The notes under the pieces were generated by a model. The model was not told where the DNA came from. It ran no database searches and saw only the letters and a list, made by a program, of their open reading frames with translations. DNA of 64,000 nucleotides from Deltaproteobacteria bacterium. Lineage in GTDB: Bacteria; Desulfobacterota; Syntrophia; Syntrophales; Smithellaceae. The stretch lies in assembly GCA_022710585.1 (NCBI GenBank), contig JAKLGV010000016.1:1-64000 (forward strand). Reading direction: 5' to 3'. Position numbers and translations under genes: made by a program. How positions within the stretch are numbered: position 1 is the stretch's first letter; each line of letters begins with the position of its first letter. Shown here in pieces: positions 17,022-24,793 of this stretch.

Positions 17022-17741
17022 ATGAAACATAAAACGATTTTGCTATTATTTATATTTTTCATTATTACGGGAACGATAGCGGTGCTGGCTGAATCAAATG
17101 TTCTCTTCCGTATCAATTTTGACAGCCTGACCGATTGGGAACCACTGACTTTTCCGAAGATCAAGACGCACTCAAAATACTCGCTGGTCTCAGAAGGAAA
17201 CAAGTCGATCCTCAAGGCCGAAAGCCGGGCTTCCGCTTCGGCTATTGTTTATCGCCGCACTTTTAATATTTATGAAAATCCTCGATTGCATTGGCGCTGG
17301 AAGGTGACACAGCTTTCCGATCGCGGCAACCCCAAAGAAAAAGCGGGAGACGATTATCCCATACGCGTTTACGTCATGTTTCAGTATGATCCGGAGCGCG
17401 CCTCTCTGGGAGAAAGTCTGATTTATAAAGCCACGAAAGCCATCTACGGCAAGTACCCGCCGCACAGCACGCTCAATTATGTCTGGACGGGGGCAAATAT
17501 TTCTGAACGATTTATCGCCAGTCCGTACACGGGTAAAGCGTACATGGTGGTTTTGGAGAGAGGAAAAGAAAAAGCCGGCCAGTGGTTCGAAGAATCCGTC
17601 AACGTTCTGGAGGATTATCGCAATGCCTTCGGTAAAGAGCCGCCGGCCACGGCGGGAATTGCCGTCATGAGCGATTCCGACAACACCAGAACCAGCGCGG
17701 AAGCCTATCTGGAGTTCATTGAAGTGGGAAAAAGCAAATAA
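17022..17741 (+). CDS. DUF3047 exported protein
   Basis: A 239-residue protein with a signal peptide (residues 1-23, cut after VLAE or nearby). The mature part is beta-rich and carries the DUF3047 pattern: LHWRWKV near the middle, GDDYPIRVYVMFQ, TLNYVWTG, and a C-terminal VMSDSDNTRTSAEAYLEFIE. The domain is of unknown function. The fold resembles carbohydrate-binding jelly rolls, and the conserved D-S-D-N-T-x-x-x-A-x-A site suggests ligand binding. It lies between the Fe-S/VTT gene and the radical SAM gene, with short gaps, so it belongs to the same unit. Confidence 0.8.
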   Translation: MKHKTILLLFIFFIITGTIAVLAESNVLFRINFDSLTDWEPLTFPKIKTHSKYSLVSEGNKSILKAESRASASAIVYRRTFNIYENPRLHWRWKVTQLSDRGNPKEKAGDDYPIRVYVMFQYDPERASLGESLIYKATKAIYGKYPPHSTLNYVWTGANISERFIASPYTGKAYMVVLERGKEKAGQWFEESVNVLEDYRNAFGKEPPATAGIAVMSDSDNTRTSAEAYLEFIEVGKSK

Positions 17742-17757
17742 ATTGTGGAGTAAAAAA

Positions 17758-18753
17758 ATGCGAATTAATGATTTTATAAAAAAATCGCAAGATAGCGGTA
17801 AATTTTCAAAAGACGAATTACTGGAGATGCTGGGATACCCCCCTGATTGTTCCGCAACCTACCGGCTCATGGCCGAAGCCAAACATATTTCCAAAGAACT
17901 GACAGGCAACAGGGCGGAAATACACGCGCAGTTTTCCTTGAATCTGGAACCTTGCGCTTGCAACTGTCTGTTTTGTTCTTTTGCTAAAACGAATGAGATT
18001 TTCAAGCAGAAATCCCGAATGACTCAGGAAGAGGCCGTGGCCTCCGCCCGACAATTGGAAGACGAAGGAGCCAATGCGGTTTTTATCATGACCACGGCGC
18101 AATACCCTTTTGGCAAGTTTATTGAGATTGCCCAAGAGGTGAAAAAAAATCTGAAGCCGGAAACCACGCTGATTGCCAATGTTGCCGATCAGTCACTGAG
18201 CAATGCGATCAAAATAAAAGATGCCGGCTTTGACGGCGTTTACCATGCTCTCCGGCTGCGGGAAGGCATCGATACTGCCATCGATCCAGAACGGCGTAAA
18301 GAAAGCATCCGTAATTTTCAAGAAGCCGGTTTAAAGGTTGGCACCTGTATAGAACCGGTGGGTCCTGAACATTCCAACGAAGAAATCGCGGAGTTGATTC
18401 TCTATACGGCAACCCTGAATCCCGCCTACAGCGGTGCTGCGCGGCGGATCAGCATTCCCGGAACCGACCTGGCCAAAAAAGGAATGATCAGCGAATTGCG
18501 TATGTCCCAGATTGTGGCGGTGACACGGTTGGCGATGCCGGAAACGGTATTAGGAAACTGCACGCATGAACCCTGTACGCTGGGAGCTGCAGCCGGGGCC
18601 AACCTCTTTTGGGCGGAAATCGGGGCTAATCCCAGAGATACAGCAAAGAAAACGGAAAAGGGAAGAGGACATACCATTGCACAGTGCCATATCCTTTTTC
18701 AGGAAAGCGGCTGTGGTGTGCTTGAAGGAACATCTCGTTTCTATGCGGTATAG
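17758..18753 (+). CDS. BioB-like radical SAM protein
   Basis: A 331-residue protein from ATG 17758 behind GTGGAG. The radical SAM cysteines are in EPCACNCLFCSF (C-x3-C-x2-C). The architecture resembles biotin synthase/ThiH/HydE-like enzymes: an N-terminal helix region, SAM barrel, EPVGPEHSNEEI and a late Cys-rich stretch (GNCTHEPCTLG, AQCHILFQESGCGV). The extra cysteines at the end could hold an auxiliary Fe-S cluster, as in sulfur-inserting relatives. It is not BioB itself, since the BioB cluster-binding pattern is absent and no biotin genes are near. It is probably the catalytic heart of the cluster. Confidence 0.8.
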   Translation: MRINDFIKKSQDSGKFSKDELLEMLGYPPDCSATYRLMAEAKHISKELTGNRAEIHAQFSLNLEPCACNCLFCSFAKTNEIFKQKSRMTQEEAVASARQLEDEGANAVFIMTTAQYPFGKFIEIAQEVKKNLKPETTLIANVADQSLSNAIKIKDAGFDGVYHALRLREGIDTAIDPERRKESIRNFQEAGLKVGTCIEPVGPEHSNEEIAELILYTATLNPAYSGAARRISIPGTDLAKKGMISELRMSQIVAVTRLAMPETVLGNCTHEPCTLGAAAGANLFWAEIGANPRDTAKKTEKGRGHTIAQCHILFQESGCGVLEGTSRFYAV

Positions 18754-18793
18754 AAAGTTGTGGACTGTACCCTCATCGAGGAGGCGATTTTGA

Positions 18794-19264
18794 ATGTTGA
18801 AATTAAATGTTCCAGGTTACAAGACGCTTTCCTTGTCCTTTCTTGTTCTGGATTACAATGGAACGATTGCCTGCGATGGGCATCTCATCCCTGGAATTAA
18901 TGATCTTTTGATCGAACTCTCACAGCACCTGGCAATCCATATTCTGACGGCCGATACGTTTGGAGGCGTAAAAGAAGAACTGAAAAACATCCCCTGTGAA
19001 ATTGTCGTCATTGCCAAAGAAGATCAGGCACAGGCAAAGGCAGATTATGTCCGGAAATTAGATGCGAAGAAAACAGTTTGCATCGGAAATGGCCGAAATG
19101 ACATCCTGATGCTGAAGAAAGCGGCTCTGGGGATCGCTTTGATTCAAACAGAGGGATGTGCCGGGGAAGCGCTTCTTGCCGCAGACGTTGTGACACAAAA
19201 CATTCAGGATGCTCTCAATCTTTTACGCCATCCCTTGCGGCTGTCCGCAACGCTTCGATCCTGA
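18794..19264 (+). CDS. Small HAD-family hydrolase (soluble P-type ATPase-like)
   Basis: A 156-residue HAD protein with motif I VLDYNGTIACDG, motif II HILTADTFGG, Lys near AKEDQAQAKADYV and motif III IGNGRNDILML. The motif I form D-x-N-G-T is typical of the small HAD proteins compared with the P-domain of P-type ATPases. It has no cap domain, so the substrate may be a protein or large phosphoester. It follows the radical SAM gene by 40 bases, behind a GAGGAGG site, and ends the cluster. No terminator was seen before 19.5 kb. Confidence 0.8.
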   Translation: MLKLNVPGYKTLSLSFLVLDYNGTIACDGHLIPGINDLLIELSQHLAIHILTADTFGGVKEELKNIPCEIVVIAKEDQAQAKADYVRKLDAKKTVCIGNGRNDILMLKKAALGIALIQTEGCAGEALLAADVVTQNIQDALNLLRHPLRLSATLRS

Positions 19265-19545
19265 GATTCATTGGGTGTGCGTTGAGCAAGGCGGCGTTTG
19301 TCTTTTATCTCCAGAAGTTTTATTTTCAGCGCGACATCTTCAAATCCATGATATTTGGCAAATCAGATCCAGCGCGTGCCGGGGCAAGGTATCGAACATT
19401 AACCTGAGTTATAGTAAATATTACAATAATTCATTATTTTTAATTTGTGTGATGATGTTAGAATACAACTCAGAAAAAAGGCCGTGACGTGTTGTCTTGT
19501 TTGTTCGGTTATATAAACAATATTATCAAACGATAGGAGGAAGCC

Positions 19546-19755
19546 ATGAAGTACGGTGCAAGAAATCAGTTGGTTGGAAAAGTGGAAAGCGTTAAGAAAG
19601 GCGCGGTGATGTGCGAGGTGAAAGTAAAAACCGGAGGCGGCGATTTCATGGAATCCGTAATGACCACGAACTCCCTGAAAGAACTGGGTATCAAGAAAGG
19701 TGATAAGGTTAGAATTGTGGTCAAAGCAGTTAATGTTCTGCTGGTAAAAGAATAG
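19546..19755 (+). CDS. Mop-type molybdate/tungstate-binding protein (TOBE)
   Basis: A 69-residue protein behind TAGGAGG, entirely one TOBE/Mop domain: ARNQLVGKVESVKKGAVMCE at the start and KKGDKVRIVVKAVNVLLVK at the end. Mop proteins oligomerise and store or buffer molybdate or tungstate oxyanions. This fits the molybdo/tungsto-enzymes implied by fdhE, fdhD and the AOR gene. It is monocistronic, closed by the hairpin at 19785-19840. In the 281 bases upstream no Moco riboswitch was recognised. Confidence 0.87.
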   Translation: MKYGARNQLVGKVESVKKGAVMCEVKVKTGGGDFMESVMTTNSLKELGIKKGDKVRIVVKAVNVLLVKE

Positions 19756-19784
19756 TTTTTTAATTTGATTTATAATCTATTTCA

Positions 19785-19845
19785 ATTGCGCCGTAATGAG
19801 AGGGTACGCATGGTTTAACCTGAACTCATTGCGGCGCAAGAATTT
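19785..19845 (+). terminator. Hairpin terminator after the Mop gene
   Basis: TTGCGCCGTAATGAG (19786-19800) pairs with CTCATTGCGGCGCAA (19825-19839, one mismatch) around a 24-base loop, followed by GAATTTT. Confidence 0.7.
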
Positions 19846-19892
19846 TCATAACCATTCAGCATAACCTCCACTTAGTTATTCCTTTTAGTGAT

Positions 19893-19921
19893 TTGACTTA
19901 TTCATTTTGGTCATATATGGA
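19893..19921 (+). promoter_or_regulatory. Possible promoter of the MvhD-like gene
   Basis: TTGACT (19893-19898) and TATGGA (19916-19921) with a 17-base spacer, about 45 bases before the ATG. The -10 box is weak. Confidence 0.4.
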
Positions 19922-19963
19922 CACTCCAATTATGATGATCTTTGTCCAGCAGAAGGAGAATAT

Positions 19964-20401
19964 ATGACTGAAAAATTAGCCAAGAAAGAATGGGAACCGA
20001 AAATCGCCGCCATCGTCTGCAACTGGTGCACTTACGCGGGAGCCGATCTGGCCGGTATCAGTAGAATTCAATATCCGCCCAATGTGCGCATTATCCGCGT
20101 GCCCTGCACGGGAAGAATCAATCCTTTTTATATCGTCAAGGCCCTTCAGGAAGGGGCCGACGGCGTTCTGGTTTCCGGTTGTCATCCGGGTGAATGCCAC
20201 TATATATCTGGAAATTTAGTGGCGCGCCGCAAATTTGCAACGTTAAAAAGCTTCCTGAATTACATCGGCGTGGAAGGCGATCGCACCATCTTTACCTGGG
20301 TTTCCGCCTCCGAAGGCGACCGTTTTGCCAAGGTCATCAAAGGCGTGACGGAGAAAGTTAAGGCGGTGGGACCTGCGCGCAAGTTGGTAAAGAAACTATA
20401 G
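19964..20401 (+). CDS. MvhD/FlpD-family electron-transfer subunit
   Basis: A 145-residue protein from ATG 19964 behind AGAAGGAG. It has the MvhD signature: IVCNWCTYAGAD at the start, IRVPCTGRI and SGCHPGECHY, cysteines that bind a [2Fe-2S] cluster. MvhD passes electrons between hydrogenase or formate dehydrogenase and heterodisulfide reductase (HdrA), supporting flavin-based bifurcation. No HdrABC or hydrogenase subunit is adjacent, so this is an orphan copy. The position that is selenocysteine in some relatives is Cys here, with no in-frame TGA. Transcription appears to end at 20432-20494. Confidence 0.88.
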   Translation: MTEKLAKKEWEPKIAAIVCNWCTYAGADLAGISRIQYPPNVRIIRVPCTGRINPFYIVKALQEGADGVLVSGCHPGECHYISGNLVARRKFATLKSFLNYIGVEGDRTIFTWVSASEGDRFAKVIKGVTEKVKAVGPARKLVKKL

Positions 20402-20431
20402 AGAAAATACGGTTTAATAAATTCAACAGAT

Positions 20432-20494
20432 AACGCCGTAACATCGTCTTAATAATAGACGCGATGCTGCGGCGTTGAATTTTTTTAGATGCCT
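20432..20494 (+). terminator. Hairpin terminator after the MvhD-like gene
   Basis: AACGCCGTAACATCGTCT pairs with the arm at 20458-20476 ending GCTGCGGCGTT (a few mismatches), then GAATTTTTTT. The bases from 20495 to 20696 are AT-rich and show nothing else identifiable. Confidence 0.75.
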
Positions 20495-20696
20495 GAACAG
20501 AACTTAATGTGAGAGTATAAATACAATCGATGTCTTTTGAAAGTCTCAATTTTCAAAACTCTAATTTTATGCTAGGGTTCAACCATGATAAGTTATTAAA
20601 AATAGATTAATTAATTCTCTTTAACAGAGTGTATCGGTCTGCGCTCACAGATTTTTTATACAGACTGCATCAATATTGTTTGGGTTTTAAATTGTT

Positions 20697-21356
20697 ATGG
20701 CATTAGTTGGATTTTTTGACATACTTGGAACAAAAGATGCGGTCATCAACGATCAATTCGGTGACTTGGTCGCTCTAGATTTCGTTGGCCATGTTGGTTT
20801 GGCTGCAAAACACTTCCCTTCACTCCGTTTTGCTGTTTTTTCTGACTCAGTAATTGTTTCGGCCAATGAAGAAGAGGATTTATTATTTTTACAAGCGGTT
20901 CAATATATGTACGGTCAGTGGTATGCTGATTTCATTTTTGTCAGAGGTGGTATTGCAGATGGCGAGATTCGCTGGGTGGACTATAAACCTGCCGACGAAC
21001 TTTTTAATGCATGTTCCAATTTGATGTACGCCCGCATTTATGGAAAGGGTCTCGTAATCGCTAATGAAATTGAACAAAGGTCTGGATCTGGTGCAATAAC
21101 TTTTCTCACCGAATCAGCAGCTAATCGTTTGTCTGCAATAAATCCAAATTCTGTGCTGCCTGGCACAACCCCGATGCTGTGTTGGGCCAGTGAACGAGAG
21201 GCCTCTATGCTGGTAGGTTATTTAAAAATACATCTGGAGCATATGCCAAATAACGGGCCGGGACGTAGGCATGCGCTTGCCACGCTGTACTATTGGGAAC
21301 AAGTTCTTTCGCAAAAGAAGTTTCTTCCTGATTTTAATCAGCTGCAAAGTGGGTGA
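20697..21356 (+). CDS. Nucleotidyl-cyclase-like (palm-fold) protein of unknown function
   Basis: A 219-residue protein with weak ribosome-binding site and AT-rich codons unlike the neighbours. The opening GFFDILGTKDAV and AVFSDSVIVSA match the two metal-binding Asp positions (Asp8, Asp50) of class III cyclase/GGDEF palm folds. FVRGGIADGE is the third hallmark of a broad uncharacterised family of such single-domain proteins. It may make or bind a nucleotide signal; related proteins are often found in variable or defence-type islands. No partner effector is obvious. It sits in an island from 20.5 to 23.7 kb with repeat debris, suggesting transfer. Confidence 0.6.
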   Translation: MALVGFFDILGTKDAVINDQFGDLVALDFVGHVGLAAKHFPSLRFAVFSDSVIVSANEEEDLLFLQAVQYMYGQWYADFIFVRGGIADGEIRWVDYKPADELFNACSNLMYARIYGKGLVIANEIEQRSGSGAITFLTESAANRLSAINPNSVLPGTTPMLCWASEREASMLVGYLKIHLEHMPNNGPGRRHALATLYYWEQVLSQKKFLPDFNQLQSG

Positions 21357-21508
21357 ACGAAAATATAGATAATGGCTTGTTCCGAAGACATGGGTAACAC
21401 TTTTGCACAAAATATAACAAGGTCATTTATGATAATTGTCCATTACAGAAAGTTTTCTGATAAACTCAATCAGACTTTATTCCCCTGTGTCTTGAGGTTA
21501 GTATTTCA

Positions 21509-21535
21509 TTGACAGACAAAATTGCGTTTTATACT
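21509..21535 (+). promoter_or_regulatory. Possible promoter of the protease-SUMF gene
   Basis: TTGACA (21509-21514) and TATACT (21530-21535) lie about 70 bases before the start, but with a short 15-base spacer. Confidence 0.4.
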
Positions 21536-21607
21536 GACCTTTAACAAAAGGTGTGCTTATCAAAACAAAACTATATTTATTAAAATTCATCTTTTTGGAG
21601 AGATAAA

Positions 21608-23035
21608 ATGAAAAAGAGAATATTTTGGTCACTTCTTTTTGTTATCTTATTAATAACGTTAAATGCGAATGCCAAAACAGCTAATGAGATTTTCAACACG
21701 GTTTCGTCTAGTATTGTTGTCATACAAACTTATGATTCAATGGGTAAGACAAAAAAATTTGGTAGCGGTGTAGTGATATCCAATGGAACGGTTGCAACCA
21801 ATTATCATGTGATTGGAAATGCCGCGCAGATAAAAGTCTTTTACAAAAAAGCAGTATACGTAGCAACTCAGCTGTATAGCGACGAGGATAGAGACGTTTG
21901 CATTCTTGTGGTTACAGGGCTTAAAGCTCCAGCTGTCATTCTAGGGAAAACCAGCTTATTGAAGGTGGGGTCTCGTATTTATGCCATAGGCGCTCCCCAA
22001 GGAATGGAACTTACCTTGTCTGACGGTCTAATTTCTAGTCTACGCCCGGTAGCCGATGGACAGTATATCCAGATAACTGCCCCAATATCGCATGGTTCAA
22101 GCGGTGGTGGATTATTTGATACTGAGGGAAGACTCATTGGTTTGACTACCTTCTATCTAAAAGAAAGCCAGCAACTCAATTTCGCTGTACCTGTGGAGTG
22201 GATCAGCGATTTGGCTAAGTCAAAAGTCTCTTCTCAGAAGCCAAAATCGGGCAGCGAATTTACCGATTCATCTACGGGAATGAAATTCGTTTTTGTCAAA
22301 GGTGGTTGTTTTGAAATGGGAGACACTTTGGGGGATGGTTTTGAAGATGAAAAACCTGTGCATATAGCCTGTGTGAGTGACTTTTATCTTGGAAAGTATG
22401 AGGTAACGGTTGGACAATATCGCAAATTTGTACAAGAAACGCATTATCGAACAGATTCAGAAAACAGGGATGGATGTTTACATGGTTCAGAATGGAGGTT
22501 TGATGAAAATATTTCTTGGCGTACACCGGGGTTTATCCAAGACGATAATCATCCTGTGGTTTGTGTTTCTTGGAATGATGCTCAGGCCTTCATACAATGG
22601 CTTAACAACAGCGGAGGGAAAAGTTACCGCTTACCAACCGAGGCAGAATGGGAGTATTCTGCACGCAGCAAGGGGAAAACTGAGAAGTACGCAGGAACGA
22701 ACAACGGCGATGAATTAGGAGAATATGCTTGGTACAATGCTAATTCCGGTAATCACACTCATCCCGTAGGCCAAAAAACACAAAATAGTCTTGGGCTGTA
22801 CGACATGACGGGTAATGCTTGGGAATGGTGTCAAGACTGGTTTGCAGAAGATTATTACTCTAGAAGTCCCAGGAACAATCCATCAGGACCACCATTTGGT
22901 TCTTCTCTTATACTACGTGGTGGTTCTTGGTACAGCGACCAACAAAAAGCTCGTGTAACAGTGCGCAGCTTTGTTTTTCCAACAGCCCGGAGCATAAATT
23001 TCAATGGTTTTCGATTGGCTATATCTGCGCGATGA
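21608..23035 (+). CDS. Exported trypsin-like serine protease fused to a SUMF1/FGE-like domain
   Basis: A 475-residue protein behind TTTGGAGAG. Residues 1-22 are a signal peptide (cut after ANA). Residues 25-205 are an S1C/DegP-like protease with the triad His67 (NYHVIG), Asp96 (DRDVCIL) and Ser165 (HGSSGGGLF). There is no PDZ domain. Residues about 225-475 are a formylglycine-generating-enzyme fold (FYLGKYEVTVGQYRKF, YRLPTEAEWEYSAR, LYDMTGNAWEWCQDW, LRGGSWYS, NGFRLA). The catalytic Cys pair of true FGE is absent after RGGSW, so this half is probably a binding module. Such fusions occur in signalling or surface proteins. AT-rich composition supports recent acquisition. Confidence 0.88.
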   Translation: MKKRIFWSLLFVILLITLNANAKTANEIFNTVSSSIVVIQTYDSMGKTKKFGSGVVISNGTVATNYHVIGNAAQIKVFYKKAVYVATQLYSDEDRDVCILVVTGLKAPAVILGKTSLLKVGSRIYAIGAPQGMELTLSDGLISSLRPVADGQYIQITAPISHGSSGGGLFDTEGRLIGLTTFYLKESQQLNFAVPVEWISDLAKSKVSSQKPKSGSEFTDSSTGMKFVFVKGGCFEMGDTLGDGFEDEKPVHIACVSDFYLGKYEVTVGQYRKFVQETHYRTDSENRDGCLHGSEWRFDENISWRTPGFIQDDNHPVVCVSWNDAQAFIQWLNNSGGKSYRLPTEAEWEYSARSKGKTEKYAGTNNGDELGEYAWYNANSGNHTHPVGQKTQNSLGLYDMTGNAWEWCQDWFAEDYYSRSPRNNPSGPPFGSSLILRGGSWYSDQQKARVTVRSFVFPTARSINFNGFRLAISAR

Positions 23036-23473
23036 TTTGATAGTGATAAGACGAAAAGGCAACTCGTTGCGTGGCGCTTTGGCAATGTCTGATACCCGTT
23101 CAGCTTGTGATTATTAATTTACCGAAACCGGGGACAACATACAATTTTTTTAATGCGTAACAGATTTCGATCAGAAATACTCAATTTTGCCAACACCCAT
23201 ATGCGAATAACAAACTTTCGAGACCGGTTTCAGAATCGAACTGAAGAAAACATTTCATTGTTTGCTCGACGGGGTTGAAGCCCGCGGCCGGAACCATCCG
23301 ACATAACCGGTCAGGCTTAAAATCAAAATTCATTCCAGTTGCTTTTAGTAATAGAAAATCCAAAAGGCAAATTCATAAAAGTAATAGTTTGATGGAGATT
23401 ATTCTTTTCAGTGTCATAGATCAGCACAAGTATTTTATATCGGCAAACCAGACTGTTTAGCAATTGTAAAAGC
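23036..23473. other. Gene-free, AT-rich stretch with a REP-like fragment
   Basis: No supportable gene. At about 23128-23145 CCGGGGACAACATAC resembles the half-element of GGGGACA interspersed repeats. A minus-strand frame around 23181-23363 lacks a ribosome-binding site and recognisable family. Confidence 0.4.
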
Positions 23474-23564
23474 TGTCATTCCTCATCCCGACGTGCCGGG
23501 ATGAGGAATCTTAAAGTCGTGAACTTATTGAGAACAAGATTTCTCGCTTCACGTCGAAATGACA
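23474..23564. repeat. Palindromic MITE-like element with TGTCATT/AATGACA ends
   Basis: A 91-bp element begins TGTCATTCC and ends AAATGACA. Its left part is a perfect hairpin (ATTCCTCATCCCG...CGGGATGAGGAAT) and its right part reads AAGATTTCTCGCTTCACGTCG. Elements with these ends are widespread short intergenic repeats in deltaproteobacteria and other phyla. Only one copy was seen in the window. Confidence 0.65.
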
Positions 23565-23694
23565 TCACTGTAAATATGTTGTTGATGTAAAGTCATGGAA
23601 TGACATTTTGTTTATAATATTCTGGAATACGTTGTATTTATAATAGTTATAAATTTTCTTTTAATGAATCCTTCTATTGTGCTATAGACTCCTC

Positions 23695-24630
23695 ATGTCC
23701 ATGGACCGTTTCAAGAACATAACCATTCAGCAGATGGAAGCCATCATCGCTCTGGTGGAGGAAAGAAGTTTCAGCAGAGCCGCCAAGAGAATGCTTTTAA
23801 CCCAGCCTGCACTGACCAAAAATATCAAGAACGCGGAGGATTGCCTTGGTTCACGATTGGCCAACCGCAGTAGTACCGGTATTTCGCTTACCCCGGAAGG
23901 GAAGATTTTATTTGACTATGCGCGCCGCGTGGTAAAATTACGGGATGAAGCACGGGAACGCATTCTGGCGCTGTCCAAAGATACCGGAGGCAATATTTAT
24001 TTGAGCGCCAGCACGATTCCGGCCACGTATATTCTCCCGCGCGCCTTAAGTGATTTCAATAAGGCAAATGCCGATATCCATGTCTATATCAAAACGGCGG
24101 ATAGCGAAGATGCGATGAATATGGTCTTGGATAATGAAGTGGAAATGGGCGTCATCGGCAAAAAACCTCTCAATAAAAAACTCGCGTCAGAAACTTTGTG
24201 GAAGGATCGTCTGGCACTTGTCGTTTCCAGGCATCATGCCTGGTGCAAAAAGAAGTCAGTGACCTTACCGGAACTATTAAACGAACCGCTTGTCATCAGG
24301 GAAAAAGGGTCGGCAACAAAAGAATTATTTGAATCCTATTTGAAGAAATCAAAATCAATCAGCCTTGCTCAATTCAATATCTGCGGCGAGTTGGGAAGTT
24401 CCGAAGCGATCAAAGAAGCTGTCATCGCCGGATGGGGCGTGTCGGTTATTTCCATTCATGCCGTTTCACGCGAATTGTCTCAGGGATTGCTATCTGAAAT
24501 CCCGATTCAGGGACTAACCATGGAAAGAAATTTTTATTTAATCTACAGACGCCAATTCGACTTCCGTCCTTTTCATAAAACCTTTGTCCATTATATAAAG
24601 GGCTATACGCCTGACGGCGTTAAGCTTTAA
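23695..24630 (+). CDS. LysR-type transcriptional regulator
   Basis: A 311-residue regulator. The N-terminal winged helix-turn-helix reads MEAIIALVEERSFSRAAKRM and then LTQPALTKNIK. The periplasmic-binding-like effector domain follows from about residue 90. Start choice is uncertain: ATG 23695 and ATG 23701 are both possible and no clear ribosome-binding site exists; a TTG at 23677 is less likely. It converges with the first double-cubane reductase gene and may control it or the operon at 26.3 kb, although LysR genes usually face their targets divergently. Effector unknown. Confidence 0.88.
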   Translation: MSMDRFKNITIQQMEAIIALVEERSFSRAAKRMLLTQPALTKNIKNAEDCLGSRLANRSSTGISLTPEGKILFDYARRVVKLRDEARERILALSKDTGGNIYLSASTIPATYILPRALSDFNKANADIHVYIKTADSEDAMNMVLDNEVEMGVIGKKPLNKKLASETLWKDRLALVVSRHHAWCKKKSVTLPELLNEPLVIREKGSATKELFESYLKKSKSISLAQFNICGELGSSEAIKEAVIAGWGVSVISIHAVSRELSQGLLSEIPIQGLTMERNFYLIYRRQFDFRPFHKTFVHYIKGYTPDGVKL

Positions 24631-24727
24631 AAAGTCATTTCGATCATCTTCCTGATCCCGTATGTCCGGGATTGCACTCCAGCCGGGAACCAGTTTTAAC
24701 AATTCCTGGATGTCGTTTTCATAATAA

Positions 24728-24761
24728 AAGCGCCTGCCGTTCTTAAATACAGCAGGCGCTT
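24728..24761 (-). terminator. Terminator of the first double-cubane reductase gene
   Basis: AGCGCCTGC and GCAGGCGCT pair across a 13-base loop. On the minus strand the stem is followed by TTTTATT, so it serves the minus-strand gene. Confidence 0.75.
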
Positions 24762-24793
24762 CCGTGCGAAAGTTTTTTACTGTGAATCCGTTT

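Noticed and set aside
12781..19264. Calling the glycosyltransferase cluster an arsenosugar pathway
   Set aside because: Neither an ArsM-type methyltransferase nor the ArsS radical SAM/Cys-rich protein is present; only the transferase families match.
19964..20401. MvhD-like gene as a selenoprotein
   Set aside because: The relevant positions are Cys codons and no in-frame TGA is present. No selenoprotein candidate was found in the window despite selB and yedF.
21357..21420. CCGAAGACATGGGTAACAC motif as an insertion-sequence end
   Set aside because: It resembles sequences found beside some transposases, but no partner inverted repeat or transposase is present here.
23181..23363. Minus-strand 60-codon frame in the AT-rich island
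   Set aside because: No ribosome-binding site, no family, in a repeat-rich stretch.
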